Shown in pieces: positions 50,682 to 58,110 of a DNA stretch of 64,000 nucleotides (the stretch's first letter is position 1; each line of letters opens with the position of its first letter). Made by a program: the position numbers and the translations under genes. The notes under the pieces are model-generated. The model searched no databases and had not been told where the DNA came from. It saw only the letters and a program-made list of their open reading frames with translations. Location of the stretch: contig DASVDX010000080.1 in assembly GCA_036380875.1 (NCBI GenBank), positions 1 through 64,000 of the forward strand, given 5' to 3'. This DNA is from ZC4RG17 sp036380875 (lineage in GTDB: Bacteria; Actinomycetota; Acidimicrobiia; Spongiisociales; ZC4RG35).

Positions 50682-51008
50682 TCAGCTGCCCCGGTAGGTC
50701 GAGTATCCGTAGGCGCTCAAGAGCAGCGGTATGTGGTGGTGCTCTTCCGGGTCGGAGACCCGGAAGACGATCTGCACCTCCGGGTAGAACGTGTTTCCGT
50801 AGGCGGCCGTGTTGAACGTGAGCCGGTAGACACCGGTCTTCAGACGGGTGCCGCCGAGCAGGTCGGCGACACGGCCGTCGGTGTCGGTCGAGGTCGAAGC
50901 GAGGTGCTCCACCGCCGAGCCGTCTTCCAGCCGCTCCAGCGACACGGCCATTCCCGCTGCCGGGCGGCCGGTGACGGTGTCGAGTACGTGGGTGCTGATG
51001 TTGGCCAT
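50682..51008 (-). CDS. uraH: 5-hydroxyisourate hydrolase (transthyretin-like)
   Basis: This 108-residue protein hydrolyses hydroxyisourate in urate breakdown. It has the THVLDTVTGRPA start, the Arg-His active site region in HHHIPLLLSAYGYSTYRGS, and the C-terminal tetrapeptide YRGS that marks the true enzyme. No uricase or OHCU decarboxylase gene is nearby. It lies 60 bases downstream of the MetF-like gene on the same strand, so may be the last gene of the corrinoid operon. Confidence 0.93.
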   Translation of the reverse strand: MANISTHVLDTVTGRPAAGMAVSLERLEDGSAVEHLASTSTDTDGRVADLLGGTRLKTGVYRLTFNTAAYGNTFYPEVQIVFRVSDPEEHHHIPLLLSAYGYSTYRGS

Positions 51009-51068
51009 CGACTACCTCCGTGTGTCCTCCATCGTGGCAGGCTCCAGTTGCCGATCAGTACCCAACGA

Positions 51069-51935
51069 CTATTCGGGTCGAGCGCCTTCCAGTGAAGCCA
51101 GGACACGCTGTCGCCACTCCTCGGTCGTGTCGCACTGGTTGAAGGTGTAGATGTGGCAGCTCACGATCCGGAGGTCCGGCTCGGCCAGATCGGCTCCCAG
51201 GCCGACCAGGAGCTCCGCCGGGTCGTAGCCGCCGGGGCGAACGAAGGCGCCGATCAGCCCGACGTTCTTGCGGAGAAACGACAGGGATTGGCCGACGCCG
51301 ATGCGGGCGGAGATACGAAGCAGCTTGGCCCGCTCGGCGGCTCCGGGGATGCCCAGCACGAGGGGCAGCGTGACTCCCCTTTCCCGCTGGCGTCGGAGCC
51401 ATCCGGTCACCGCCGCCGGGTCGAAGCACATCTGGCTCGTCATCCACGACGCGTACCTCTGCTTGTCGGTCAGCGCCTGGTCCAACTGGGCATCGGGGAT
51501 CTGCGGGTGCCCCTCGGGGTAGCAGGGCACCCCCACCTCGAGGTCGTGGCCGATCCGCTCCATCGCCTGGAGAAGCGACAGGCCGTCGAAGAAATCACCC
51601 GCCGGTTCGGGATCACCCCCGACCACGAAGGCCTGTTTCACCCCGAGCTCGGAGATGCGCCGCAGCAGGCTCTCCAGGTGGGCCATGTCCTTCGTCATGC
51701 GTGCCGACAGGTGGGGGATGACCCGATGACCGCGCTCCATGAGCTCAGCCGCCAGGTCGAGGCTGTCCTCGAGGGTCTTCTGCGGCGAGGCGGTCACCGA
51801 CACCCGCGCCGCGGCCGGGAGGTGTCGAGCTTGCTCGGCGACGTTGGGCAACGGAATCAGCTCGAAGATCGGGTCCGAGAGCAGATCCCGGATCGCCCGG
51901 CGGGTCTCCTGGGAGAGGGTTTCGAGGGTGCTCAT
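51069..51935 (-). CDS. Methylenetetrahydrofolate reductase-like protein
   Basis: This 288-residue protein has the MTHFR barrel: FELIPLP (Glu at the E. coli Glu28 position), RVIPHLSARM, AFVVGGDPEPAGDF (Asp at the Asp120 position), VGVPCYPEGHPQIP and YASWMTSQMCFDP, which binds FAD and folate. It is diverged from housekeeping MetF. In a methyl-transfer operon it probably oxidises methyl-THF to methylene-THF, or is the reverse step. It is joined to mttB by a 4-base overlap. Confidence 0.88.
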   Translation of the reverse strand: MSTLETLSQETRRAIRDLLSDPIFELIPLPNVAEQARHLPAAARVSVTASPQKTLEDSLDLAAELMERGHRVIPHLSARMTKDMAHLESLLRRISELGVKQAFVVGGDPEPAGDFFDGLSLLQAMERIGHDLEVGVPCYPEGHPQIPDAQLDQALTDKQRYASWMTSQMCFDPAAVTGWLRRQRERGVTLPLVLGIPGAAERAKLLRISARIGVGQSLSFLRKNVGLIGAFVRPGGYDPAELLVGLGADLAEPDLRIVSCHIYTFNQCDTTEEWRQRVLASLEGARPE

Positions 51936-53464
51936 GCGTGCTCGTCGGGCAGTTCGGCCTTCCGCCGGGCGACGTAGTCGTCCAGTTCCTCACGCACGGC
52001 GTCGTCGAGCGGGGGAGGCTCGTATTCGGCCAGCATCCGCTTCCACACCTGGTTCGCCCGCTGGATGGAATCCAAGCTCCCACCTTCCTGCCACTGCTCG
52101 AAGCTCGAGTTGTCGGCCAGGCTCGAGGTCCAGAAGGCGGTCTCGAAGTTGGCCAGCGTGTGCTCCGAGCCGAGGAAGTGCTCCCCGGGCTGGTGGGAAA
52201 GCAGCGTGTCCAGGGCGAGCCCGTTGGGCGACATGTCCACGCCGGCGAGCAGGGAGCCGGCCATCGACGCCTGGTCGGCGTCGAGCACGAACTTCTCATA
52301 GCCCATCACCAGGCCTCCCTCCAGCCATCCCGCCGTGTGCAGAACGAAGTTGACCCCGGCGAGGAGCGTGGGGACGAAGGTGGCAGCGCTTTCGTACGCC
52401 GCCTGGGCGTCGGGGGTCTTCGATGCCGTCAACGCCCCACCCGAGCGGAACGGGACTCCGAGCCGTCGCGCCAGCGCCGCCATGACGAACAACATCAGAG
52501 CCGGTTCGGGAGTGCCGAACGTGGGTGCTCCGGTCTGCATCGACATCGACGAGGCGAAGGAGCCGAAGATCACCGGCGCACCGGGGCGGACCATCTGGGT
52601 GAACGCCATCCCGGCCAGCGCCTCGGCCAGGGTCTGAGTGGCAACGGCGGCCACCGTCACCGGTGCCATCGCCCCGGCGAGGATGAACGGCGTGATGATC
52701 GTCGCCTGGTTGTTCTCGGCGTAGACCTTGGCCGACCCCAGCATCGCCCGGTCCCACGCCAGCGGGGAGTTGGCGTTGCAGAGGGAGGTGATGACCGTGT
52801 TCTGGTCTACGAATTCGGCTCCGAACACGATCTTCGCCATGTCGACGGTGTCCTGCGCCCGCTCCGGGGCTGTCACCGAGCCCATGAACGGCTTGTCGCT
52901 CAACGTGATGTGGGCGTGGATCATGTCGAAGTGCCGCTTGTTGACCGGGAGGTCGACGGGCTCGCACAGCGTGCCCCCGGCGTGGTGCAGGGCAGGGGAC
53001 ATGTAGGTGAGCTTGGCGAAGTTGCGGAAGTCCTCGATCGTGGCATAACGCCTCCCGCCATCCAGGTCCCGCACGAATGGGCAGCCGTAGGCCGGGGCGA
53101 AGACGAGGTGGGGGTCGCCGACCTCGACGCTGCGTTGCGGGTTGCGGGCGTGCTGGGTGAATCGGGAAGGAGCCGACGCCTGGACGATCTGGCGGCACAT
53201 GCCTTCGGGGAACCGCACCCGGGTGCCGTCGACCTCGGCGCCGTGCTCGGCGAAGATCTCGAGCGCCTCCGGGTAGTCCACGATCTCCATTCCCACCTCG
53301 GCCAAGAGCCGGTCGGCGTGGGCCTCGATCGTGGCCAGCCCCTCCTCGTCGAGCACCTCGTAGGGGGCGAGGCGACGGGTGAGAAACGGCTTCGATTCGA
53401 CGAACGCTGCGGCCCGGGCGCGCTGGCGGGCCTCCCGTCCGCCCGATCGGCGTCGTGCCGTCAT
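51932..53464 (-). CDS. MttB-family (non-pyrrolysine) methylamine:corrinoid methyltransferase
   Basis: This 510-residue protein belongs to the trimethylamine methyltransferase superfamily. It shows the barrel-family segments AYGCPFVRDLDGGRRYATIEDF, MSPALHHAGG, TAPERAQDTVDMAKIVFG, NANSPLAWD and FGTPEPALMLFVMAALARRLGVPFRSGGALTAS, and ends in an acidic helical tail. There is no in-frame amber codon, so it lacks pyrrolysine. Characterised relatives without pyrrolysine demethylate glycine betaine, proline betaine or carnitine. The neighbours favour a betaine-like substrate. It would methylate the corrinoid protein at 57224. Confidence 0.92.
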   Translation of the reverse strand: MTARRRSGGREARQRARAAAFVESKPFLTRRLAPYEVLDEEGLATIEAHADRLLAEVGMEIVDYPEALEIFAEHGAEVDGTRVRFPEGMCRQIVQASAPSRFTQHARNPQRSVEVGDPHLVFAPAYGCPFVRDLDGGRRYATIEDFRNFAKLTYMSPALHHAGGTLCEPVDLPVNKRHFDMIHAHITLSDKPFMGSVTAPERAQDTVDMAKIVFGAEFVDQNTVITSLCNANSPLAWDRAMLGSAKVYAENNQATIITPFILAGAMAPVTVAAVATQTLAEALAGMAFTQMVRPGAPVIFGSFASSMSMQTGAPTFGTPEPALMLFVMAALARRLGVPFRSGGALTASKTPDAQAAYESAATFVPTLLAGVNFVLHTAGWLEGGLVMGYEKFVLDADQASMAGSLLAGVDMSPNGLALDTLLSHQPGEHFLGSEHTLANFETAFWTSSLADNSSFEQWQEGGSLDSIQRANQVWKRMLAEYEPPPLDDAVREELDDYVARRKAELPDEHA

Positions 53465-55437
53465 CTTCGGCTCCTCTCTCTCGATCTACGGCCTCCCCGG
53501 CGCCCCCTGGGTCGGGTGCCGCCCTGGGGGAGGATTGCGGACAGATGGGGGAACTCGTGCGACGAGTGGGGGATGCCCATTGCGGCGACGAAGTGCTCCT
53601 GGAATCGGGGTTCGACAGCGGTCTCCACCTTTTCGATGCGGCTCGCCACCTCTTCGATCTCGAGTCGGGCCGAGGCAGAGAGCAGGGCGATGATCGCCCC
53701 GCTCCCGGCGGCGTTGCCCGCCGCCGAAACGTGGTCGAGGTCACAGTCGGGTATCAGACCGAGGATCATGGCGTACTTCGGGTCGATGTGGCTGCCGAAC
53801 GCCCCGGCCAGGCGGATCTCATCCACCTCGTCGACACCCATCCGGTCCATCAGGAGCCGGGTGCCGGCATACAGAGCCGCCTTCGCCAACTGGATCGCCC
53901 GCACGTCGTTCTGGGTGATGGTGATCTCAGGATCGTCCCACAGCCGATAGGCGAACGTCCTTCCGTCGGCAACCACGCGGTCGCCCCGAGCCTGGATCAC
54001 ACCATCGCGGTCGATCACGCCGACGAGGAACAGTTCGGCGACCGCTTCGATGATCCCCGAGCCGCAGATGCCGTTGATCCCGGTTCTCCTCACGTCTTCG
54101 GCGAAGCCTTCTTCGTCGGACCACCGGTCCGAGCCGATGACACGGATCCTCGGCTCCAGCGTCTCGGAATCGATTCGCACCCGCTCGATCGCCCCGGGCG
54201 TGGCGCGCTGGCCGTGGCTGATCTGGGCGCCTTCGAAAGCGGGGCCAGTCGGGCTGGAGGCGGCGAGCAGGCGCTCTTCGTTGCCGAGCACGATCTCGGC
54301 GTTGGTGCCGACGTCGACGAGGAGTTGGAGTGCTCGGCGGCGATGCGGCCCCTCCGACAAGACGGCGCCCATCGTGTCGGCGCCGACGTGGCCGGCGACG
54401 ATCGGCAATGCGTAGAGGCGGGCCCCCGGCGCCAGCCGCAGCCCGATCGAGGAAGCGGTGGAGGAGAAGGCGTGCCGGACGGCCGGGGCGAACGGCGCCT
54501 CGCCCAGGGGCCGAGGGTCGAAGCCGAGGACGAGATGGTGCATGATCGGGTTGCCGACCACTACCACGTCGACCACGTCCCCGCGCGCCTCCCCGGCTGC
54601 GTCGAGGAGGTCGCCCGCCAGGGAGTCGAGTGCCGACCTCACCGCCTGGGTCATCTCGTCGGCGCCGCCTTCGTTCATCATGGCGTACGACACCCGGCTC
54701 ATCAGGTCTTCGCCGAACCTGATCTGGGGGTTCATCGCCCCGGCGGAGGCCAGCACGTCGCCGCTGGTCAGGTCGAGGAGGTGGCCCGCCAGGGTGGTCG
54801 ACCCGATGTCGAACGCCAATCCGAGGATGCGGTCGTGGAAGCCGGGCCAGGCGGCGATCACATCCCTGCCGGAGTGCACCGCCACGGTGACCGACCATCC
54901 GCCTTCCGTGAGACACCCGTGCATCTGTCTCGTGACTTCGTGGTCGAACTGCAGGTCGTGGAGGTCCCACTCGGCGGCGAGGGCGTCGGCCACCCTCTCG
55001 AGGTCCGCCCGGGCGTCCTCCAGCGAAGGAGGGTCCACCTCGACATAGTGGAGCCGCACGATCGGGTCGATCGGATAACTCGTGACTTCGGGACGCTTGC
55101 GCACCACCTGGCGGTGGACTTGGCTCTCGGGCGGGACATCAACGACGACGTCGGCACGTATGGCCGTGGCGCAGCCCAATCGCCGGCCGTCGCTCAGGGG
55201 CCGACGGCCGTGGTAGTTCAACTCGAGATCGCCGGGTGGGCTGAGCGCCGTCTCATCGGCGGGGATGGCCGGGGTGGAGCCCTGTGTCACCTGGCATCGC
55301 CCGCAGATCCCCCGCCCCCCGCAGACCGAGTCGAGATCGACTCCCAGTTGGCGGGCGGCATCGAGAACCGTGGCGCCACGAACGACGTCACCCCGCCGAC
55401 CCGACGGCAGGAAGATCACCCGGACGGTGTCGCTCAT
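53461..55437 (-). CDS. RamA-like ASKHA corrinoid reactivation protein with [2Fe-2S] domain
   Basis: This 658-residue protein has an N-terminal ferredoxin domain with Cys39, Cys45, Cys48 and Cys89, a linker, and DUF4445-type ASKHA ATPase domains (LGLAFDIGSTTLAGHLLDL, LVDVGTNAEIVLGNEERL, INGICGSGIIEAVAEL, LAGAFGSHIDPKYAM). Such proteins use ATP to re-reduce inactive Co(II) corrinoid. The last 20 residues are very basic. It is the reactivase expected beside a corrinoid methyltransferase. It overlaps its neighbours by four bases at both ends. Confidence 0.92.
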   Translation of the reverse strand: MSDTVRVIFLPSGRRGDVVRGATVLDAARQLGVDLDSVCGGRGICGRCQVTQGSTPAIPADETALSPPGDLELNYHGRRPLSDGRRLGCATAIRADVVVDVPPESQVHRQVVRKRPEVTSYPIDPIVRLHYVEVDPPSLEDARADLERVADALAAEWDLHDLQFDHEVTRQMHGCLTEGGWSVTVAVHSGRDVIAAWPGFHDRILGLAFDIGSTTLAGHLLDLTSGDVLASAGAMNPQIRFGEDLMSRVSYAMMNEGGADEMTQAVRSALDSLAGDLLDAAGEARGDVVDVVVVGNPIMHHLVLGFDPRPLGEAPFAPAVRHAFSSTASSIGLRLAPGARLYALPIVAGHVGADTMGAVLSEGPHRRRALQLLVDVGTNAEIVLGNEERLLAASSPTGPAFEGAQISHGQRATPGAIERVRIDSETLEPRIRVIGSDRWSDEEGFAEDVRRTGINGICGSGIIEAVAELFLVGVIDRDGVIQARGDRVVADGRTFAYRLWDDPEITITQNDVRAIQLAKAALYAGTRLLMDRMGVDEVDEIRLAGAFGSHIDPKYAMILGLIPDCDLDHVSAAGNAAGSGAIIALLSASARLEIEEVASRIEKVETAVEPRFQEHFVAAMGIPHSSHEFPHLSAILPQGGTRPRGRRGGRRSRERSRR

Positions 55438-56336
55438 CCCGTCGCCAGGCGGCGACGACCGCCCCGCCGCCGTCCCTCACTGGTGGGAGAGGAGGGGTCG
55501 CGGTGGCGTCGAATCCAGGCGGCGCAGTCGCGGTCGTTGCCGGTGAGCACGTCCGCCGCCTTGATCGCCCCCATGATCTCGGACTCCAGTGGATTGGTGA
55601 TGGCCGAAGTGAGCCCGGCGCCGATGGCCATCGCCAGGAAGGCGGCATTGATGCCGGCTCGGTGAGGCAGGCCGAAGCTGATGTTGGAGGCGCCGCAGGT
55701 CGTGTTGACGCGCAGTTCCTCGCGGAGGCGGCGTATCAGATGGAGGACCTGCCGGCCGGCGCTGGGCACGGCTCCGATGGGCATCACCAGAGGGTCGACC
55801 ACGATGTCCTCACGGGGGATGCCGTGGTCGGCGGCCCGGTCGACGATCCTCTTGGCGACCTCGAACCGCCTGTCGGGGTCTTCGGAGATGCCGGTTTCGT
55901 CGTTGGTGATCGCCACGACCGCGGCACCGTGCTTGGCGACGAGGGGGAGGACTTGCTCCATCGACTCCTCCTCGCCGGTGACGGAGTTCACCAGAGCTTT
56001 GCCCTGATACACCTCGAGGCCGGCCCGGAGTGCCGGTATCACCGACGAATCGATGGACAGCGGGACGTCGACAAGGCGTTGGACCAGCTCGACCGTCTGG
56101 GCCAGGATGGCCGGCTCGTCGGCGAGCGGGATGCCGGCGTTGACGTCGAGCATGTCGGCGCCCGCTTCCACCTGGGCGATGGCGTCCGCTTCCACCCGCG
56201 AAAAATCCCCTCGCATCATCTCTTCGGCGAGGAGCTTGCGGCCGGTGGGGTTGATGCGTTCGCCGATGACGACGAACGGCCGGTCGAAGCCGATGACCAC
56301 TTCCCTGGTGGGCGAGGCGAGAACGGTGTCAGTCAT
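55434..56336 (-). CDS. Methyltetrahydrofolate:corrinoid methyltransferase (MtgA/AcsE-like)
   Basis: This 300-residue pterin-binding TIM barrel (DHPS superfamily) has VVIGERINPTGRK, ADMLDVNAGIP, PLSIDSSVIPALRAGLEVY, ALVNSVTGEEESM, DIVVDPLVMPIGA and NTTCGASNISFGLP, the motif set of MetH-, AcsE- and MtgA-type enzymes. It would move the methyl group from the corrinoid protein to THF. The C-terminus is Arg/Gly-rich. It overlaps the small PF13769-like gene by four bases (ATGA). Confidence 0.92.
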   Translation of the reverse strand: MTDTVLASPTREVVIGFDRPFVVIGERINPTGRKLLAEEMMRGDFSRVEADAIAQVEAGADMLDVNAGIPLADEPAILAQTVELVQRLVDVPLSIDSSVIPALRAGLEVYQGKALVNSVTGEEESMEQVLPLVAKHGAAVVAITNDETGISEDPDRRFEVAKRIVDRAADHGIPREDIVVDPLVMPIGAVPSAGRQVLHLIRRLREELRVNTTCGASNISFGLPHRAGINAAFLAMAIGAGLTSAITNPLESEIMGAIKAADVLTGNDRDCAAWIRRHRDPSSPTSEGRRRGGRRRLATG

Positions 56337-56638
56337 GTTTCGGATTCAGGGGTCGGGCGCCAGCCGCCGTTGCGGACCAGCTCTTCGAGCAGGACGTCGG
56401 GGAAATCAGCGTCGAGTTGGTCGGCGACCACCTCCGGATCGGGGCCGGGGACGCTGACCTTGCGGTACTCGGCCGTGTAGTCGTCGGCGCCGATGACACC
56501 CACGCGGGTGGCGGCGCGGTCGATGGCCTCCTGGAAGCGGTCGGGCATCGGGATTCGGCGTGCCTCACGGCCTTTGCCGGAGACGACCTGGGCAGGGATG
56601 TCCCGCCAGTAGATCACCGTCACCTCGCCGTCGCTCAT
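56333..56638 (-). CDS. Small 'virulence factor'-domain (PF13769-like) protein
   Basis: This 101-residue protein begins EVTVIYWRDIPAQVVSGKG, followed by RRIPMPDRFQEAIDRAATRVG and a YTAEYRKVSV strand, which I recognise as the small domain annotated 'virulence factor'. The name does not reflect a known role. Such proteins occur beside corrinoid methyltransferase genes in other bacteria; here 4-base overlaps on both sides show it belongs to the operon. A role in corrinoid protein handling is inference. It is soluble, without a signal peptide. Confidence 0.8.
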   Translation of the reverse strand: MSDGEVTVIYWRDIPAQVVSGKGREARRIPMPDRFQEAIDRAATRVGVIGADDYTAEYRKVSVPGPDPEVVADQLDADFPDVLLEELVRNGGWRPTPESET

Positions 56639-57237
56639 GACGTCGCCACTGCCACGATCGCCGGTTCCATCTCGCCGTAGCCGACGAAAATCCTCTCGAA
56701 CCGCAGGCCCAACCGCGAGGCGGCCTCCTCGGCCCGGGCGGTCAGTTCGGGGTCGTCGGTCTGGGCGAGATACACCACGCGGGTGTAGTTGCCGAAGTAG
56801 TCGGAGAGGAGGTGAGGCCACCGATCCAAGCCGAGGCCGTGCCACACGAGACGGTCGAAGTGGCGGACGAGGAAGTCGGTCAGATAGAAGGTCGTCGGCT
56901 CGGCGTCGTGGAGGCCGGTGAAGAGGGTCGAACCGGCCAGGAACTCGTAGCAGTGGGCACCGGCCAGGCGCTCCACCCCGTGGCGCTCGAGCACCGAGTC
57001 CAGTAGTCCACCGGTGCCACAGTCCCCGTAGGCGACGAAGATCTTCTCGTAGCGGTCCTTCGCTTCGACGATCCTCTTCTCGATCGCCGCGGGGATGAGC
57101 GAAGGCTGGTTGTGGTACGCCGCCGGCAGGCAGGAGACCTCGACGGCCTCGAGGTGATTGGTCTCCACGACGCGCAGCAGCTCGCGGGCCATCGCCCCGC
57201 AGCCCAGTACCAAGACCTTCGGCTCAGGCGAGGCCAC
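56635..57237 (-). CDS. DUF1638 protein
   Basis: This 200-residue protein has the DUF1638 pattern: KVLVLGCGAMARELLRVV at the start, RYEKIFVAYGDCGTGGLLD, GAHCYEFLAG and LGLRFERIFVGYGEMEPAIVAV. The conserved Cys and His residues (GDCG, HCYEF) may bind a metal or cofactor. DUF1638 is found next to corrinoid methyltransferases in several lineages; no activity is known. The GTG at 57237 overlaps the corrinoid gene by 14 bases, and a 4-base overlap joins it to the next gene. Confidence 0.85.
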   Translation of the reverse strand: MASPEPKVLVLGCGAMARELLRVVETNHLEAVEVSCLPAAYHNQPSLIPAAIEKRIVEAKDRYEKIFVAYGDCGTGGLLDSVLERHGVERLAGAHCYEFLAGSTLFTGLHDAEPTTFYLTDFLVRHFDRLVWHGLGLDRWPHLLSDYFGNYTRVVYLAQTDDPELTARAEEAASRLGLRFERIFVGYGEMEPAIVAVATS

Positions 57238-57913
57238 GTCGGGCTCCGACCAGAGCCTTGGCCGTCTCTGCCGCCACCGCCGCGTCCCGGCAATAGGCGT
57301 CGGCGCCGATGGCGGCGCCGAACTCCTCATTCAGGGGAGCGCCGCCGACGAGGACGATGAAGTCGTCGCGGATCCCCTTCTCGACCATGGTGTCGATCAC
57401 CACCTTCATGTACGGCATCGTGGTGGTGAGGAGGGCCGACATGCCCAGGATGTCGGGCTGGTGCTCGTCGAGTGCCTGGATGTACTCGTCGACGTCGGTG
57501 TTGATCCCGAGGTCGATCACCTCGAAGCCGGCGCCCTCGAGCATCATGCCGACCAGGTTCTTGCCGATGTCGTGGATGTCTCCTTTGACGGTCCCGATCA
57601 CGACCTTCCCGATGGTCGGGACACCGGTTTCGGCCAGCAGCGGACGGAGCACGGCCATGCCGGCTTTCATGGCATTGGCAGCCAGAAGCACCTCGGGGAC
57701 GAAGAGGATCCCATCGCGGAAGTCCTCGCCCACGATGCGCATGCCCTCGACCAGCGCCTCGTTGAGGACCCGATTGGCGTCCCAGCCGCGCCCGAGGAGG
57801 ATGTTGGTGCCCTCCACGATCTCGTCGGCGAGACCGTCGTAGAGGTCGTCGTGCATCTGCTCGACGAGTTCCTCGTCGGAGAGGGCCGACAGATCGATTT
57901 CTTCTTCGCTCAT
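57224..57913 (-). CDS. Corrinoid (cobalamin-binding) methyl carrier protein
   Basis: This 229-residue protein is like MttC/MtgC: an N-terminal four-helix cap (about 10-95), then a Rossmann B12-binding domain with GDIHDIGKN (Asp112-x-His114-x-x-Gly117, lower axial His), the SALLTTTMPYMK segment and VLVGGAPLNEEFG (nucleotide-tail loop). It shuttles methyl groups between the MttB-type enzyme and the MtgA-type enzyme. It is the first gene of the operon; the first ATG at 57913 is 22 bases from the upstream operator element. Confidence 0.95.
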   Translation of the reverse strand: MSEEEIDLSALSDEELVEQMHDDLYDGLADEIVEGTNILLGRGWDANRVLNEALVEGMRIVGEDFRDGILFVPEVLLAANAMKAGMAVLRPLLAETGVPTIGKVVIGTVKGDIHDIGKNLVGMMLEGAGFEVIDLGINTDVDEYIQALDEHQPDILGMSALLTTTMPYMKVVIDTMVEKGIRDDFIVLVGGAPLNEEFGAAIGADAYCRDAAVAAETAKALVGARRGLA

Positions 57914-57934
57914 TGCGCCGCGCTCCTGCGAGAA

Positions 57935-57956
57935 GGTTCCACGATACGGAACAATG
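57935..57956 (-). promoter_or_regulatory. Candidate operator, left copy (corrinoid operon)
   Basis: Read toward the corrinoid operon, the site contains GTTCCGTATCGTGGAACC preceded by CATT. It matches the copy at 58067-58088 in 20 of 22 positions. It lies 22 bases upstream of the corrinoid gene ATG. The outer GTTCC and GGAAC arms are inverted with a 7-base spacer, as for a dimeric regulator. Confidence 0.6.
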
Positions 57957-58066
57957 TCGGATGTCGGAACGATATCTCGCCCTTACCTGGTTGTCCAGTG
58001 GTCGAAACCCCCTTCACAGTGCGACACGGGGGCGTCGGCGGCGGTAGTCTGCGTGCCGCTTTGCAG

Positions 58067-58088
58067 CATCGTTCCGTATCGTGGGACC
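58067..58088 (+). promoter_or_regulatory. Candidate operator, right copy (dehydrogenase operon)
   Basis: CATCGTTCCGTATCGTGG continues to GACC and lies 22 bases upstream of the dehydrogenase GTG. It is the mirror of the left copy, so both operons carry the same element in the same orientation and at the same distance from their first gene. A shared regulator is the simplest explanation; a promoter element is the alternative. Confidence 0.6.
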
Positions 58089-58110
58089 GGAGCCTCCGGA
58101 GGGTGAGCAA

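Noticed and set aside
51932..53464. Pyrrolysine-dependent MttB.
   Set aside because: The frame is uninterrupted, with no in-frame TAG, and no pyl genes lie in the window.
57954..58106. A 50-codon frame in the divergent region ending just before the dehydrogenase start.
   Set aside because: It runs through the right operator copy, has no ribosome site and no hydrophobic or amino-acid-biased pattern that would suggest a leader peptide.
57914..58110. Possible cobalamin riboswitch before the corrinoid operon.
   Set aside because: The region is too short and lacks the B12-box type sequence (GCCACTG) and the long multistem fold. The only striking feature is the mirrored 22-bp element.
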